From positions 1 to 64,000 of IMG/VR virus record IMGVR_UViG_3300044858_005015: DNA of 64,000 bases. One strand, given 5' to 3'. The stretch comes from a virus. Under the pieces are notes generated by a model. That model saw only the letters and a list, made by a program, of their open reading frames with translations. It had not been told where the DNA came from and did no database searches. Made by a program: the position numbers and the translations under genes. Of the stretch, positions 7,057 through 14,765 are shown piece after piece. How positions within the stretch are numbered: position 1 is the first letter of the stretch; each line of letters starts with the position of its first letter.

Positions 7057-7275
7057 ATACTCAAAAACTGTTTACAAAAAATAAAGAAAAGGCTGTTTGG
7101 GTGGCATATAGATCACATTAAACCCATCAATACATTCGATTTAACAGATCCAGAACAACAAAAACAATGCTTTCATTATACAAATCTTCGACCATTATGG
7201 TATCAAGATAATTTAAAAAGACCTAAAGATGGAAGTGATATAACTAAACCGATATATTACGAGAAAAATTCTTAA
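7057..7275 (+). pseudogene. C-terminal remnant of an HNH homing endonuclease
   Basis: The open frame lacks an ATG and encodes GWHIDHIKPINTFDL, then a segment ending CFHYTNLRPLWYQDNL, the core of phage-type HNH homing endonucleases (HIDH plus FHYTNLQPLW). The N-terminal part of the gene is missing, with a stop at 7054. A short upstream frame with HCVLCEE (6954-7013) may be another piece. The last 30 nt overlap the opposite-strand gene at 7244. Confidence 0.75.
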
Positions 7276-7498
7276 TCACACTAAAGGCTCCGTTCGCAAC
7301 TAAGTACTTCTTCTGAGACTTGTAACAGCTATCACTTAAGACTTGAATCTCAGATCCAACCTTTCCGGTTGAAACCATGACTCCTTTCTTACGTTTGCCT
7401 ACATTAAAAAGACGAGCACAGCTTCCACAGAGCTGAGTATGAGGTATTAGTTCTAATCTTTCTTTTTCAACTGCATTAAAACAATGGGTGCAAATCAT
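7244..7498 (-). CDS. DksA/TraR-type zinc-finger protein
   Basis: 84 aa from MICTHCFNAVEKERLELIPH. Pattern C-x2-C, 17 residues, C-x2-C with an RL..IPHTQLC core matches the DksA/TraR C4 finger (C..C..I...RL...P....C..C). The N-terminal coiled coil of DksA is absent and the basic C-terminal 55 residues are different, so RNA-polymerase binding is only a possibility. Upstream in-frame Met codons run antisense to the plus-strand gene at 7484 and were rejected. Confidence 0.6.
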   Translation of the reverse strand: MICTHCFNAVEKERLELIPHTQLCGSCARLFNVGKRKKGVMVSTGKVGSEIQVLSDSCYKSQKKYLVANGAFSVIKNFSRNISV

Positions 7499-7717
7499 GA
7501 CATCATTAAAGAGGAACCAGGAAAAGACTTCAAGGTTAAAATTAAAGTTGCCGACATCTTCAAGTTCCTCCATAATAGTGGTATGCTAATAAAAGATCAA
7601 ATCAAACACTTCGTAGAAACTATGAAGGCTATCTATGTCGGTATTTGTGTAGGACTTGTGACTGCCATGCTCTTAGTTGAAATCGTTAAGACAATCTTTA
7701 GACAATTCTTCATTTAA
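7484..7717 (+). CDS. Small membrane protein
   Basis: 77 aa: a charged N-terminal half (IIKEEPGKDFKVKIKV) and one C-terminal hydrophobic segment (about 50-70, IYVGICVGLVTAMLLVEIV). Starts 14 nt inside the 5' end of the opposite-strand zinc-finger gene; a shorter start at 7583 is possible. First gene of a plus-strand cluster of membrane/lipoprotein genes that could include lysis or envelope functions; no holin signature is clear. Confidence 0.55.
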   Translation: MGANHDIIKEEPGKDFKVKIKVADIFKFLHNSGMLIKDQIKHFVETMKAIYVGICVGLVTAMLLVEIVKTIFRQFFI

Positions 7718-7718
7718 T

Positions 7719-7847
7719 ATGTTCAAGAAACTGCTAGACAATTATTGGGTTCAGTGCTTTTTGGAAACCAGCAAAGCCGTCATTATTGCTGGGTTCACTT
7801 TGTATCTAGGCTTGCTAATAATCTCAAAACTTATTAAACTGCTCTAA
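7719..7847 (+). CDS. 42-aa single-pass membrane protein
   Basis: 42 aa, MFKKLLDNYWVQCFLETSK then a hydrophobic helix (20-35) and a short basic end. ATG is 1 nt after the previous stop; its own stop overlaps the next ATG (TAATG). With 7484-7717 it makes a pair of small membrane proteins, a pattern seen in holin/antiholin or spanin modules, though identity is unproven. Confidence 0.6.
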   Translation: MFKKLLDNYWVQCFLETSKAVIIAGFTLYLGLLIISKLIKLL

Positions 7848-8074
7848 TGCCTCATTATCAAATTGAGTACTACAACAAGCTGTGGAAGGATTGGCTTGCC
7901 TTTGACCAGCACTTCTACAAAACCGAGGAAGCTGCCCGCAAGGTAGCCGACGATTACAAACAAAACAAAACCGGAATCAAAACCCGAATAATCCAAACAA
8001 CCATACTCGATGAAAAACCTCGACAAACTCGCAAACGAAATCTGGGACCAAAAGTGTCCACAGAAAAAGCGTGA
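7847..8074 (+). CDS. Hypothetical small protein
   Basis: 75 aa, begins MPHYQIEYYNKLWKDWLAFD with a very basic C terminus (PRQTRKRNLGPK). The opening resembles 8921-9103 (aromatic-rich, single-domain) in style. No family recognised; overlaps the next gene by 65 nt. Confidence 0.5.
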   Translation: MPHYQIEYYNKLWKDWLAFDQHFYKTEEAARKVADDYKQNKTGIKTRIIQTTILDEKPRQTRKRNLGPKVSTEKA

Positions 8075-8225
8075 ACTGATTCATCAGCTCATTGACTACT
8101 CCTCGGCTAAAGATAAGACCAAGATCTTAGCCCATGCCGAAGTCAAAAGAATGCCAGATTACAAGCTTGACTCCTTCACTGCTAACTATAAACTATCTGG
8201 AGACGGTCATAAGGTGATCAAATGA
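8010..8225 (+). CDS. Hypothetical small protein
   Basis: 71 aa, MKNLDKLANEIWDQKCPQKK, helical and basic. Overlaps the previous gene by 65 nt and the next by 4 nt (ATGA). No family recognised. Confidence 0.5.
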   Translation: MKNLDKLANEIWDQKCPQKKRELIHQLIDYSSAKDKTKILAHAEVKRMPDYKLDSFTANYKLSGDGHKVIK

Positions 8226-8632
8226 GAAGTCGAGTCAAGCCTCAGACGCTGGAAGAACATATCCGTTCCCAAGAACAACTCTTACACCTTCCTGACCTTG
8301 AACTATACTTTGCTGACTTCATTAATAAAATAACTGGCAAATCAGACTTCCGAAAGTTTGGTGTAACAGGTAAAAAGACAGCACTTGAACGCTTCTACAA
8401 CAAGTACGAAAAAGATCAGTACCAAGATTGGGATATTAACATTATATGTAGTGTGAGGTTAAAGCCTAGAATAGCTCTTACAAAAGAATACTATCTTCAA
8501 AAACGTTTCCCTAAGAACCTCATCATTGAAAAGAAAATAAAAGGGGTAACAGAAATATTTACTGGCTATGATGAGTACATTCCTTTAATAATTGAATACT
8601 TCAAAATGCTTGAAGAAAAATACAACAAATGA
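8222..8632 (+). CDS. Hypothetical protein
   Basis: 136 aa, basic and soluble, with mixed alpha/beta composition. Embedded by 4-nt overlaps at both ends, so co-translated with the lipoprotein that follows. No recognised motif. Confidence 0.6.
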   Translation: MRSRVKPQTLEEHIRSQEQLLHLPDLELYFADFINKITGKSDFRKFGVTGKKTALERFYNKYEKDQYQDWDINIICSVRLKPRIALTKEYYLQKRFPKNLIIEKKIKGVTEIFTGYDEYIPLIIEYFKMLEEKYNK

Positions 8633-8919
8633 AAAAGCTTTTACTCCTTTCAATCCTTCTGTCGGGATGTGCTTACAATGGTCCGGAGATCATTGCCCTC
8701 AACTACCCTCCCTTCATCAACTATAACACCCAGCCCTTAAGACAAGCTATCGAACGAACGGATAACGAAGCAATGAAGCTAGAAGAGTTCGTCCGGAGAT
8801 CTAACAACAGACAAGACTTGCTTCAAGCTTTGAGAGCCTCTCGACAAGCTAATCGCGATCTCTACAAACAACTTCAGAACCCTTGGAACGGCTTCTACTT
8901 ACTCAATAACTATCCTTAA
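8629..8919 (+). CDS. Small lipoprotein
   Basis: 96 aa. Signal peptide MKKLLLLSILLSGC with the lipobox Cys at residue 14, then a helical segment (EFVRRSNNRQDLLQALRASR). An outer-membrane lipoprotein next to small membrane proteins resembles an o-spanin arrangement, but it is longer than typical o-spanins; superinfection exclusion is another possibility. Confidence 0.65.
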   Translation: MKKLLLLSILLSGCAYNGPEIIALNYPPFINYNTQPLRQAIERTDNEAMKLEEFVRRSNNRQDLLQALRASRQANRDLYKQLQNPWNGFYLLNNYP

Positions 8920-8920
8920 T

Positions 8921-9103
8921 ATGGCATCCTTAGCACAAAAACCTTACTACAACGTCGAACGCCGGAATCGAGATGAGAACTCCTGGTACCAAGTCATGCT
9001 GGCACCCTTTAAGACATTTGAGGAATGTATTGAGTACATTCAAAAGTACTCTCAATACTACCCGGCTGAGTACTGTAATTATCGCATTACTTACGAAGAC
9101 TAA
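8921..9103 (+). CDS. Hypothetical small protein
   Basis: 60 aa, Tyr-rich (QKYSQYYPAEYCNYRITY), starts 2 nt after the lipoprotein stop. Compact single-domain appearance; no family recognised. Confidence 0.55.
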   Translation: MASLAQKPYYNVERRNRDENSWYQVMLAPFKTFEECIEYIQKYSQYYPAEYCNYRITYED

Positions 9104-9106
9104 ATA
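9099..9106 (+). promoter_or_regulatory. T4-late-like promoter box ACTAAATA
   Basis: ACTAAATA overlaps the stop of the previous gene and ends 7 nt before the ATG at 9114. Confidence 0.5.
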
Positions 9107-9113
9107 ATAGTCT

Positions 9114-9389
9114 ATGATAGAAAGACTATACGAAGAAGTAATGCTGGAGGAAGGCATTAAAGACTGGATCAAAGAACACAAAGACATCTTAAAGAAGTTT
9201 GTATCAGAGCTAGGAGTATTAGGGGCAGGGGCGGTGTCGCCTGTTCTTATGGCAAACTATTTGAATGATTTCTTAAAAGCCAACCCTGAACTACTCCTTC
9301 AGCATAGAGAATTAGCAGGTAAGACAGTAAATATGATTGCTACTTTTCTAGCAAACAACCCTCAGGTTATAGACTGGATTATGTCTTAA
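9114..9389 (+). CDS. Small helical protein with capsid-targeting-like N terminus
   Basis: 91 aa. N terminus MIERLYEEVMLEEGIKDW contains MLEE then Gly, compatible with T4 gp21-type processing. The rest is helical with a hydrophobic middle (ELGVLGAGAVSPVLMANYL), perhaps membrane-active. Late-type box 7 nt upstream. Role inferred only. Confidence 0.5.
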   Translation: MIERLYEEVMLEEGIKDWIKEHKDILKKFVSELGVLGAGAVSPVLMANYLNDFLKANPELLLQHRELAGKTVNMIATFLANNPQVIDWIMS

Positions 9390-10189
9390 CCTACCGTGCC
9401 GACGAGCTCTGCACCGTTATAGTACTCTACTCTAAGCGAATCTATTACCAGGTTGCGTGTAGGTACCCCTGATACCCACTTGGCTACTACCCAAGACGGA
9501 AACACTACCGTACCACTTAAAGAAGGACTATTCCAGTTAGGACGGAAGTTAGAGCGTTCTTGTACTGCATTATTATTAACTATCCAAGATGTATTAGCAG
9601 AGGTAAGAGCAGTAGTATAGTTGTCTTGGGCTAAGCCTTCCCAGTTAGTACCAAAGCTTATCGATATATTACTAGCATTAGCAGCTACCTTCTGCATTTT
9701 TATAATACCTAAAAAGCTATTAACTGCACTTGTACCTATAACAGCATTAGTAGGAAAGGGCATGCCTGCATAAGTTGTATTAATAAAGTTGCTAGTTGTT
9801 GACGAACCGTAGTAGAGGGCATTAATATTAAAACCTCCGTTAGTAAAAACAAACGGTGTAGTGGCAGATGGCCTCCAAGATGTATAAGTGGTGTGAGATA
9901 TAGTGTTGCCTGCCGATGTTGTACCTTGCTGATTGGTCCATCCTACAATACCTCCGTTGTTAGCCGATACAGACCCATTAAAAGATAAACCAAAAAATGC
10001 ATCTCCGTTCCATGCATAAGAAGTATTAGCTTCATTCGTACTTACTGGCCAACCTTCAACCCAGGCCTTATAATAAAAGACCATTGTATCAGCTGTAGAA
10101 GGCTGAGCAGGTAATTGTACTCTTGCTGCCTGATAACCTAAACTATCAGCTCTTAATTCTAGTCTATCGTTGTTAATGACTGCCGGCAT
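9386..10189 (-). CDS. Tail-fiber/adhesin-type protein
   Basis: 267 aa, strongly Asn/Thr/Ser/Gly-rich with regular aromatic residues and almost no Cys, typical of beta-rich phage fiber tips. Opens MPAVINNDRLELRAD, ends in a compact strand-rich region (LVIDSLRVEYYNGAEL). Head of a minus-strand adhesion block; likely a receptor-binding or fiber-tip subunit. No named domain recognised. Confidence 0.6.
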   Translation of the reverse strand: MPAVINNDRLELRADSLGYQAARVQLPAQPSTADTMVFYYKAWVEGWPVSTNEANTSYAWNGDAFFGLSFNGSVSANNGGIVGWTNQQGTTSAGNTISHTTYTSWRPSATTPFVFTNGGFNINALYYGSSTTSNFINTTYAGMPFPTNAVIGTSAVNSFLGIIKMQKVAANASNISISFGTNWEGLAQDNYTTALTSANTSWIVNNNAVQERSNFRPNWNSPSLSGTVVFPSWVVAKWVSGVPTRNLVIDSLRVEYYNGAELVGTVG

Positions 10190-10193
10190 ATTA

Positions 10194-10670
10194 TTATGCT
10201 AAGGGAAGAGAAGCGGCTCCGTCCTGAATAGCCTCTTCAAAAGTATAAGGAGCAGGCGACCAATCGTTACGAGGCTCTGGATTAGCTGCATACTCTGCCA
10301 AAATAATATTAAGCCAGGCACGAACAGGTGAAACCTTCTCTGAAGAAAGACCAAATGAAGCTAATTTATCTTCGATGTCCTTAAGAGCTACGAGACGGAG
10401 AGCAGTATAACCTTGACTCTCGATCCATTTTTCTGCAGATACCTTAGGCTTATTCTGTTGTTTAAAAGCTTCTCTCTTCTCTTCTTGAGAAACTAGCTTA
10501 TTGTCTTCTAGAAAGTAAATGATTTTGGGACTAGCCTCAAAACCGGCTTTAATAGTATCGGCTTGATCTTGGGTAACCTGCACCACTTTACCGTTAGGGG
10601 GAGTTACTTTAGGCTCTTCATCAGTTACGCGAAGAACACCGTTACGAGGGCCTAGAATTGCATATTTCAT
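10194..10670 (-). CDS. Putative tail-fiber assembly/accessory protein
   Basis: 158 aa. N terminus MKYAILGPRNGVLRVTDEEP and the later SPAPYTFEEAIQ stretch resemble small proteins encoded beside phage fibers. Helical middle (ALRLVALKDIEDKLASFG). Located just upstream of the fiber-like gene at 9386 (4-nt gap) and downstream of a late-type promoter box. A chaperone role is inferred from location. Confidence 0.5.
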   Translation of the reverse strand: MKYAILGPRNGVLRVTDEEPKVTPPNGKVVQVTQDQADTIKAGFEASPKIIYFLEDNKLVSQEEKREAFKQQNKPKVSAEKWIESQGYTALRLVALKDIEDKLASFGLSSEKVSPVRAWLNIILAEYAANPEPRNDWSPAPYTFEEAIQDGAASLPLA

Positions 10671-10680
10671 AGTGTTTAAT

Positions 10681-10688
10681 TATTTATT
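10681..10688 (-). promoter_or_regulatory. T4-late-like promoter box AATAAATA
   Basis: Minus-strand AATAAATA ending 10 nt before the ATG at 10670; a second TTAAATAA lies just upstream. Confidence 0.55.
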
Positions 10689-10710
10689 ATTTAATAGCAG
10701 ACTTTACTTT

Positions 10711-11511
10711 TTAAAGACTATCTATCCATTTAAAGGATTGTTTAATTTGCTCTGAAAATTGCCGACCTAAAACTTCGTTCCAGTCAGGAGCTACCGGTTC
10801 TACTTTACCACGAATCGTGTGATCCCCGTAAGGCCAACCGAGCTCATGTTCATGGGTGTATTGTTCTACGTTATTAAAGTCGTGAGAAGGAGCCTCAATG
10901 CCTAGATAATTCCAGACTGCAGTCATTGTCTCAGCAGGGGCCTTGGTCAGAGATTCAAAATGAACGAAGTGAAGCTTACTCTTAAACCGCTTAACAGCGT
11001 CTGAGAGCCGCTCTACTGCGATACCTAAAGGCGGCATATTCAGCCACCCTTGTGCGCGTTTTTCTACCGTGGTCCAAAGTTGTGGGTTCTGTTTTTCCAC
11101 TCCGGTAAAGGGAAAGGGATGTTTTTGCCATTTTTTCTCAAAGGAGGAAAGAATACCGCGCATGTCTCGTACCGGTACTAGAACTTTAGCATCAGGCCAG
11201 ATAGCAAAAAGCATATCGAGATGCCCAACCCACGAACGGCATTTATCAGCTACAATAGGTCGATCTGTCAGCCGGTTGAAGGCATTCTCACATCCCCCTT
11301 TTACATAATCGTAGAACAGTGTTTCGCCATCTTTGGGGTTTGGAATTGTTTTAAATTCTTCAGTCGCAGAGAATTGCCGAGCAATATAACCGATTTCGTG
11401 GAGCCCTGAGGTTGCGGTTGAGTGAACCTTAGGATTCTGTGCTAAGAGGTTCATTAAAAGAGTTGACCCCGATCTCGGAAGCCCCGACACAAAAATTATT
11501 TTTTTACTCAT
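10711..11511 (-). CDS. Sulfotransferase (PAPS-dependent family)
   Basis: 266 aa. The N-terminal GLPRSGSTLLMNLLAQNP (9-26) is the 5'-phosphosulfate-binding loop; VLVPVRDMRGILSSFEKKW (about 130-148) fits the 3'-phosphate-binding R...S motif. Would transfer sulfate from PAPS to a hydroxyl of a glycan or protein. Embedded among fiber/adhesin genes, so a virion or host-surface glycan is the plausible target. It shares N-terminal organisation and the HDFNN.xQYT region with 48489-49271, so the two are paralogs. Confidence 0.85.
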   Translation of the reverse strand: MSKKIIFVSGLPRSGSTLLMNLLAQNPKVHSTATSGLHEIGYIARQFSATEEFKTIPNPKDGETLFYDYVKGGCENAFNRLTDRPIVADKCRSWVGHLDMLFAIWPDAKVLVPVRDMRGILSSFEKKWQKHPFPFTGVEKQNPQLWTTVEKRAQGWLNMPPLGIAVERLSDAVKRFKSKLHFVHFESLTKAPAETMTAVWNYLGIEAPSHDFNNVEQYTHEHELGWPYGDHTIRGKVEPVAPDWNEVLGRQFSEQIKQSFKWIDSL

Positions 11512-11587
11512 AGATTTTTATGTTATAAATTAATAATAACCTCTAGAGAAATCAAATAATTTAATATCTTTCCTTTTGTGTGGTTCT

Positions 11588-12523
11588 TTACGGTACATTA
11601 GGGTAGTTTGTCCAAGCAGAGACGGTGATACCGCTCTTGCCGCCAATAGTTTGTCCAGACCCTAAAGTGTAGCCCGTGGCATCTGGGCCGATATAAATGT
11701 TGGTTATTCCTGAATTATAGAATGCGTAACTTCCGATGGAGCCGATTGGTTGATTGAGGTAAGCGGAAGTTAAACCGAAGCAGTCACGGAATGCGTCACT
11801 TCCAATGGTGGTAACGCTGTTGGGGATTGTGAGATTGCCTGTGAAACCGGAGCACTTGTTAAAGGCAAAGTCTCCAATGGAGGTGACGCTATTAGGTATT
11901 GTGAGACTTCCAGTAAAGTTGTTATTATAAAACGCATAACTTTCAATGGTGACAACACTGTTTGGAAGTACAAGTTCTCCGTCGAATGAGTTTGCTAAGG
12001 AAAGCGAAAAGTTGGCAAATGCATATTGTCCGATTGATGTGACGCTATTTGGTATAGTGAGTTCACCGCGAAGAAGCGCATTGTCTGCAAAATTGTCATG
12101 GATGGTGGTTCTGCCATCCGCGATGATTGTTCTGGTGAAGTATGTATCGTAAAATGCGTAGCTTCCAATTGAGGTGACGCCAGTTCCGATGATGAGATTA
12201 CCCGTGAAGCCAGTGCAATATCTGAATGCGTTGCTTCCGATGGAGGTAACGCTATTGGGTATAACGATATCGCCTGTGAGATATGAGCAGCCGCTGAATG
12301 CGTAGTCACCAATAGAAGTGGCGGAGTTTCCGATATACAGTTGAGTAATGTCGGTGTTGCTGGCCTTCCAGTTTGACGGAATGTCTCCATTGAGAAACTG
12401 AGTATCCTGGACATTTCCATCGTATATAAGTGTTGGAAATAGTGGAATGTCTTCAAAGCATCTAAGAGCAGTTCTTATGCCGGAAAGTGTTGTACTGGAA
12501 GCTGTAGTAAGTTCTATAGACAT
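11588..12523 (-). CDS. BspA-like leucine-rich-repeat adhesin, copy 2
   Basis: 311 aa. Residues about 60-270 are repeats of the BspA/TpLRR (LRR_5) type, unit IPNSVTSIGxxAFxxC-x5-G with about 23-residue period. N terminus MSIELTTASSTTLSGIRTAL and the C-terminal YIGPDATGYTLG...GITVSAWTNYP are near-identical to copy 1, while the repeats differ. LRR_5 proteins bind surfaces and matrix proteins; here probably a virion-attached receptor-binding module. Late-type box upstream. Confidence 0.85.
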   Translation of the reverse strand: MSIELTTASSTTLSGIRTALRCFEDIPLFPTLIYDGNVQDTQFLNGDIPSNWKASNTDITQLYIGNSATSIGDYAFSGCSYLTGDIVIPNSVTSIGSNAFRYCTGFTGNLIIGTGVTSIGSYAFYDTYFTRTIIADGRTTIHDNFADNALLRGELTIPNSVTSIGQYAFANFSLSLANSFDGELVLPNSVVTIESYAFYNNNFTGSLTIPNSVTSIGDFAFNKCSGFTGNLTIPNSVTTIGSDAFRDCFGLTSAYLNQPIGSIGSYAFYNSGITNIYIGPDATGYTLGSGQTIGGKSGITVSAWTNYPNVP

Positions 12524-12532
12524 GTGTTTTAG

Positions 12533-12540
12533 TATTTATG
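12533..12540 (-). promoter_or_regulatory. T4-late-like promoter box CATAAATA
   Basis: CATAAATA ending 9 nt before the ATG at 12523, overlapping the short gap between the two LRR genes. Confidence 0.55.
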
Positions 12541-12541
12541 A

Positions 12542-13465
12542 TTACGGTACATTAGGATAGTTAGTCCAAGCAGAGACAGTGATACCGCTCTTGCCGCCAA
12601 TAGTTTGTCCCGCTCCTAAAGTGTAACCTGTGGCATCTGGGCCGATATAAATGTTGGTTATGCCGGTAAGATAAAACGCATAGCTTCCAATGGAGCTGAT
12701 GGGTTGGTTGAGATATGCGGAGGTTAAGCCTGTGCAGTTTTCAAATGCATAGTTTCCAATTGAGGTCACGCTATTGGGGACTTTGAGGTAGCCTGTGAAC
12801 CCATCGCAAAATCGAAAGGCGCGGTCTCCAATTGAGGTGACGCTGTTCGGGATGATTAGGTCGCCTGTGAAGCTGGAGCAATACTGGAATGCATAACTAC
12901 CAATTGAGGTGATGCTGTTGGGAATAACAAGATCGCTATTTAGGTCTGAGCAGTCCATGAATGCAGAATTTCCAATGGAGGTGACACTATTAGGAATTAT
13001 GAGTTCACCAATAAGCTTCGCGTTGAATGCAAAATCTCCGGGAATAGTCGTTCTGCCATCCGCAATTATTGTTCTGGTAAAGTTGGTTCCTTTGAATGCA
13101 TATCCCCCGACAGATGTGACGCCAGTTCCGATGATGAGGTCGCCAGCTAAGGCGTTGCAGTTATAGAACGCATCACTTCCAATAGTGGTAACGCTATTCG
13201 GGATAACAAGATCATTTGTGAGATAGTAGCAGCCGCTGAATGCGTTGCTTCCGATGGAGGTTGCTGAGTTTCCGATATACAGTTGAGTAATGTCGGTGTT
13301 GTTGGACTTCCAATTCTCTGGTATGTCTCCGTAGAGAAATTCTGTCTGTCCTGTGGTTCCATTGAAAACTAAGGTCGGGGCAAGTGGAATGTCTTCAAAG
13401 CATCTAAGAGCAGTTCTTATGCCGGAAAGTGTTGTACTGGAAGCTGTGGTAAGTTCTATAGACAT
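12542..13465 (-). CDS. BspA-like leucine-rich-repeat adhesin, copy 1
   Basis: 307 aa, paralog of 11588-12523, with conserved terminal regions and a central run of IPNSVTSIG..AF..C repeats whose order and exposed residues differ. The first 80 bp and promoter region of both genes are almost identical in DNA, showing recent duplication. Likely an alternative or paired binding protein on the virion. Confidence 0.85.
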   Translation of the reverse strand: MSIELTTASSTTLSGIRTALRCFEDIPLAPTLVFNGTTGQTEFLYGDIPENWKSNNTDITQLYIGNSATSIGSNAFSGCYYLTNDLVIPNSVTTIGSDAFYNCNALAGDLIIGTGVTSVGGYAFKGTNFTRTIIADGRTTIPGDFAFNAKLIGELIIPNSVTSIGNSAFMDCSDLNSDLVIPNSITSIGSYAFQYCSSFTGDLIIPNSVTSIGDRAFRFCDGFTGYLKVPNSVTSIGNYAFENCTGLTSAYLNQPISSIGSYAFYLTGITNIYIGPDATGYTLGAGQTIGGKSGITVSAWTNYPNVP

Positions 13466-13474
13466 GTGTTTTAA

Positions 13475-13482
13475 TATTTAGG
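13475..13482 (-). promoter_or_regulatory. T4-late-like promoter box CCTAAATA
   Basis: CCTAAATA ending 9 nt before the ATG at 13465, in the same position as the box before the second LRR gene; it overlaps the stop region of 13478-14098. Confidence 0.5.
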
Positions 13483-14098
13483 GATTATAAGTTAATATTT
13501 CTCCTGTGTATGTTAATGGTTGAGTGTTGTAAGTTATAGTGCCGCTCGGAATAGGAGCAGAATTAGTAACCGATACCCCTACGGTATAACTACCGGCACT
13601 TAAATAGGTAATGCGAGTTCTGAGTTGAGTTCCTGATTCTAAAGCCTGAGTGGTAATAGTATAATGGACGTTCTGGGTGCCTCCCGTAACTGAGGTGGTT
13701 ACGGTTTGAGTGCTTAGAGGCAAGGTCCAAGAATATACATCAATACCGGTACTAAAGCCCTGAGGTATAGTATAAGATTCGCTATAAGTTCCCGGAGTAA
13801 CTCTCAAAGTACCCGTTTGTGGTGAAGGGTAGTCAGTCCAGCTATTGGTACGAGGAACCGGAAGCACCGATATCTGTCCTCCAATAGTGTCCATTTGACC
13901 TACGACAAGAGTAGTATTAAAGGTAAACAAAACTAGAGGTTCAGATTCTACAAACTCCGTAAACATACCTGAAGGAGTGCCCACGGATTTCCATTTAAGG
14001 GAAACACGCTCTCTAACTGTAGGTCCGTTGTCGCTCCTTCTTAGTAAACGTCGGCGAATTGATCTAAAAAGCTCTAAAGATGAGGGTACCCCTGCCAT
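13478..14098 (-). CDS. Virion-type beta-rich protein
   Basis: 206 aa from MAGVPSSLELFRSIRRRLL; upstream in-frame Met codons exist but the conserved start is supported by the duplicated copy at 14766. Basic N-terminal helix (to about 45), then Ser/Thr-rich beta segments ending LTYTGEILTYNP. Probably the base of the adhesion block (linker to LRR proteins) given the order of genes. No family recognised. Confidence 0.6.
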   Translation of the reverse strand: MAGVPSSLELFRSIRRRLLRRSDNGPTVRERVSLKWKSVGTPSGMFTEFVESEPLVLFTFNTTLVVGQMDTIGGQISVLPVPRTNSWTDYPSPQTGTLRVTPGTYSESYTIPQGFSTGIDVYSWTLPLSTQTVTTSVTGGTQNVHYTITTQALESGTQLRTRITYLSAGSYTVGVSVTNSAPIPSGTITYNTQPLTYTGEILTYNP

Positions 14099-14245
14099 TA
14101 TATTATATTTAATTTGTTCTACAGGAAAAGCTTGCCAGCCCTGAACAACTCTGTATAATAAACCTATGATCACAGAACAACACTATACAAGACAGTATGA
14201 ACATCCTGAAGACAGAATCTTTAAGGACAAAGAATATATCAACAG
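13907..14245. repeat. 339-bp direct repeat, copy A
   Basis: Appears identical, read base by base, to 14811-15149 (constant offset of 904). Covers the 5' two-thirds of the minus-strand gene at 13478 and the 5' end of the plus-strand 90-aa gene, including their shared divergent promoter region. Confidence 0.95.
14166..14245 (+). pseudogene. Truncated 5' copy of the 90-aa gene
   Basis: Encodes MITEQHYTRQYEHPEDRIFK through EYINR exactly as the intact gene at 15070, then runs into foreign sequence at 14246. The extended 191-aa frame that results is chimeric and probably not meaningful. Confidence 0.8.
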
Positions 14246-14588
14246 AGCTATCAAAACACTTCTTCTCTGTCCCCTTATATGCTCTCCATGCCTCGGAAAT
14301 ATGGTTCCGCTCGAAAGAACACAACATGCTTCTGTAGTTAATGTATGCCGCGAGGATATTGGGGTAGCTGACTCTAAAATTGTGTTGAGCGATCAATGCG
14401 GGATTAGTGATCTTCCCGACATCAACCTCCGCAAAGGTCATATCCAACTGAGCCATCAGCAGCGCCCGCAGAGTATCCTTGGCAGCATCTCTCCGCTGTC
14501 TGTAGGCGATCCACAAAGCGGCGGAACTGGCGATACCAGCACCAATTACAGCGCCAGTCAAATTGATGAGAAGATCAACAAGAATCAT
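14246..14588 (-). pseudogene. Truncated membrane-protein gene inside the insert
   Basis: Starts MILVDLLINLTGAVIGAGIA: one N-terminal transmembrane helix, a basic RQRRDAAKD stretch and a helical domain with NILAAYINYRSML and SEAWRAYKG, resembling a bacterial inner-membrane protein family I cannot name. Interrupted after about 114 codons by repeat copy A, where the frame continues into unrelated sequence. Confidence 0.6.
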
Positions 14589-14621
14589 GGAATTAGGGAT
14601 GCGACGATAAGATCATTCGGT

Positions 14622-14741
14622 ATGTTGATCGGGATTCCTTTGGGAGTGTTGCTTGTGGTAGCCGCTACCGAAATTCCATATTATTTGAAGGCGTGGAAAA
14701 AAGCTCAAGCGTGGAAGGAGAGGAAGCGCCGTAGAGAATGA
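14622..14741 (+). CDS. 39-aa membrane peptide inside the insert
   Basis: MLIGIPLGVLLVVAATEIPY then a highly basic tail (KAWKKAQAWKERKRRRE). Divergent from the truncated gene at 14588. Followed by an eight-T run and GGGAGAACGCCC. Composition differs from phage neighbours. Confidence 0.45.
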   Translation: MLIGIPLGVLLVVAATEIPYYLKAWKKAQAWKERKRRRE

Positions 14742-14765
14742 TTTTTTTTGGGAGAACGCCCGTCA

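Noticed and set aside
7583-7717. Shorter start for the first plus-strand membrane gene
   Set aside because: Possible, but the upstream residues read as a coherent protein, so the 7484 start was kept with moderate confidence.
14166-14741. 191-aa plus-strand frame reading from the repeat into the insert
   Set aside because: Chimeric: 26 codons of the 90-aa phage gene fused by chance to antisense DNA of the truncated membrane gene.
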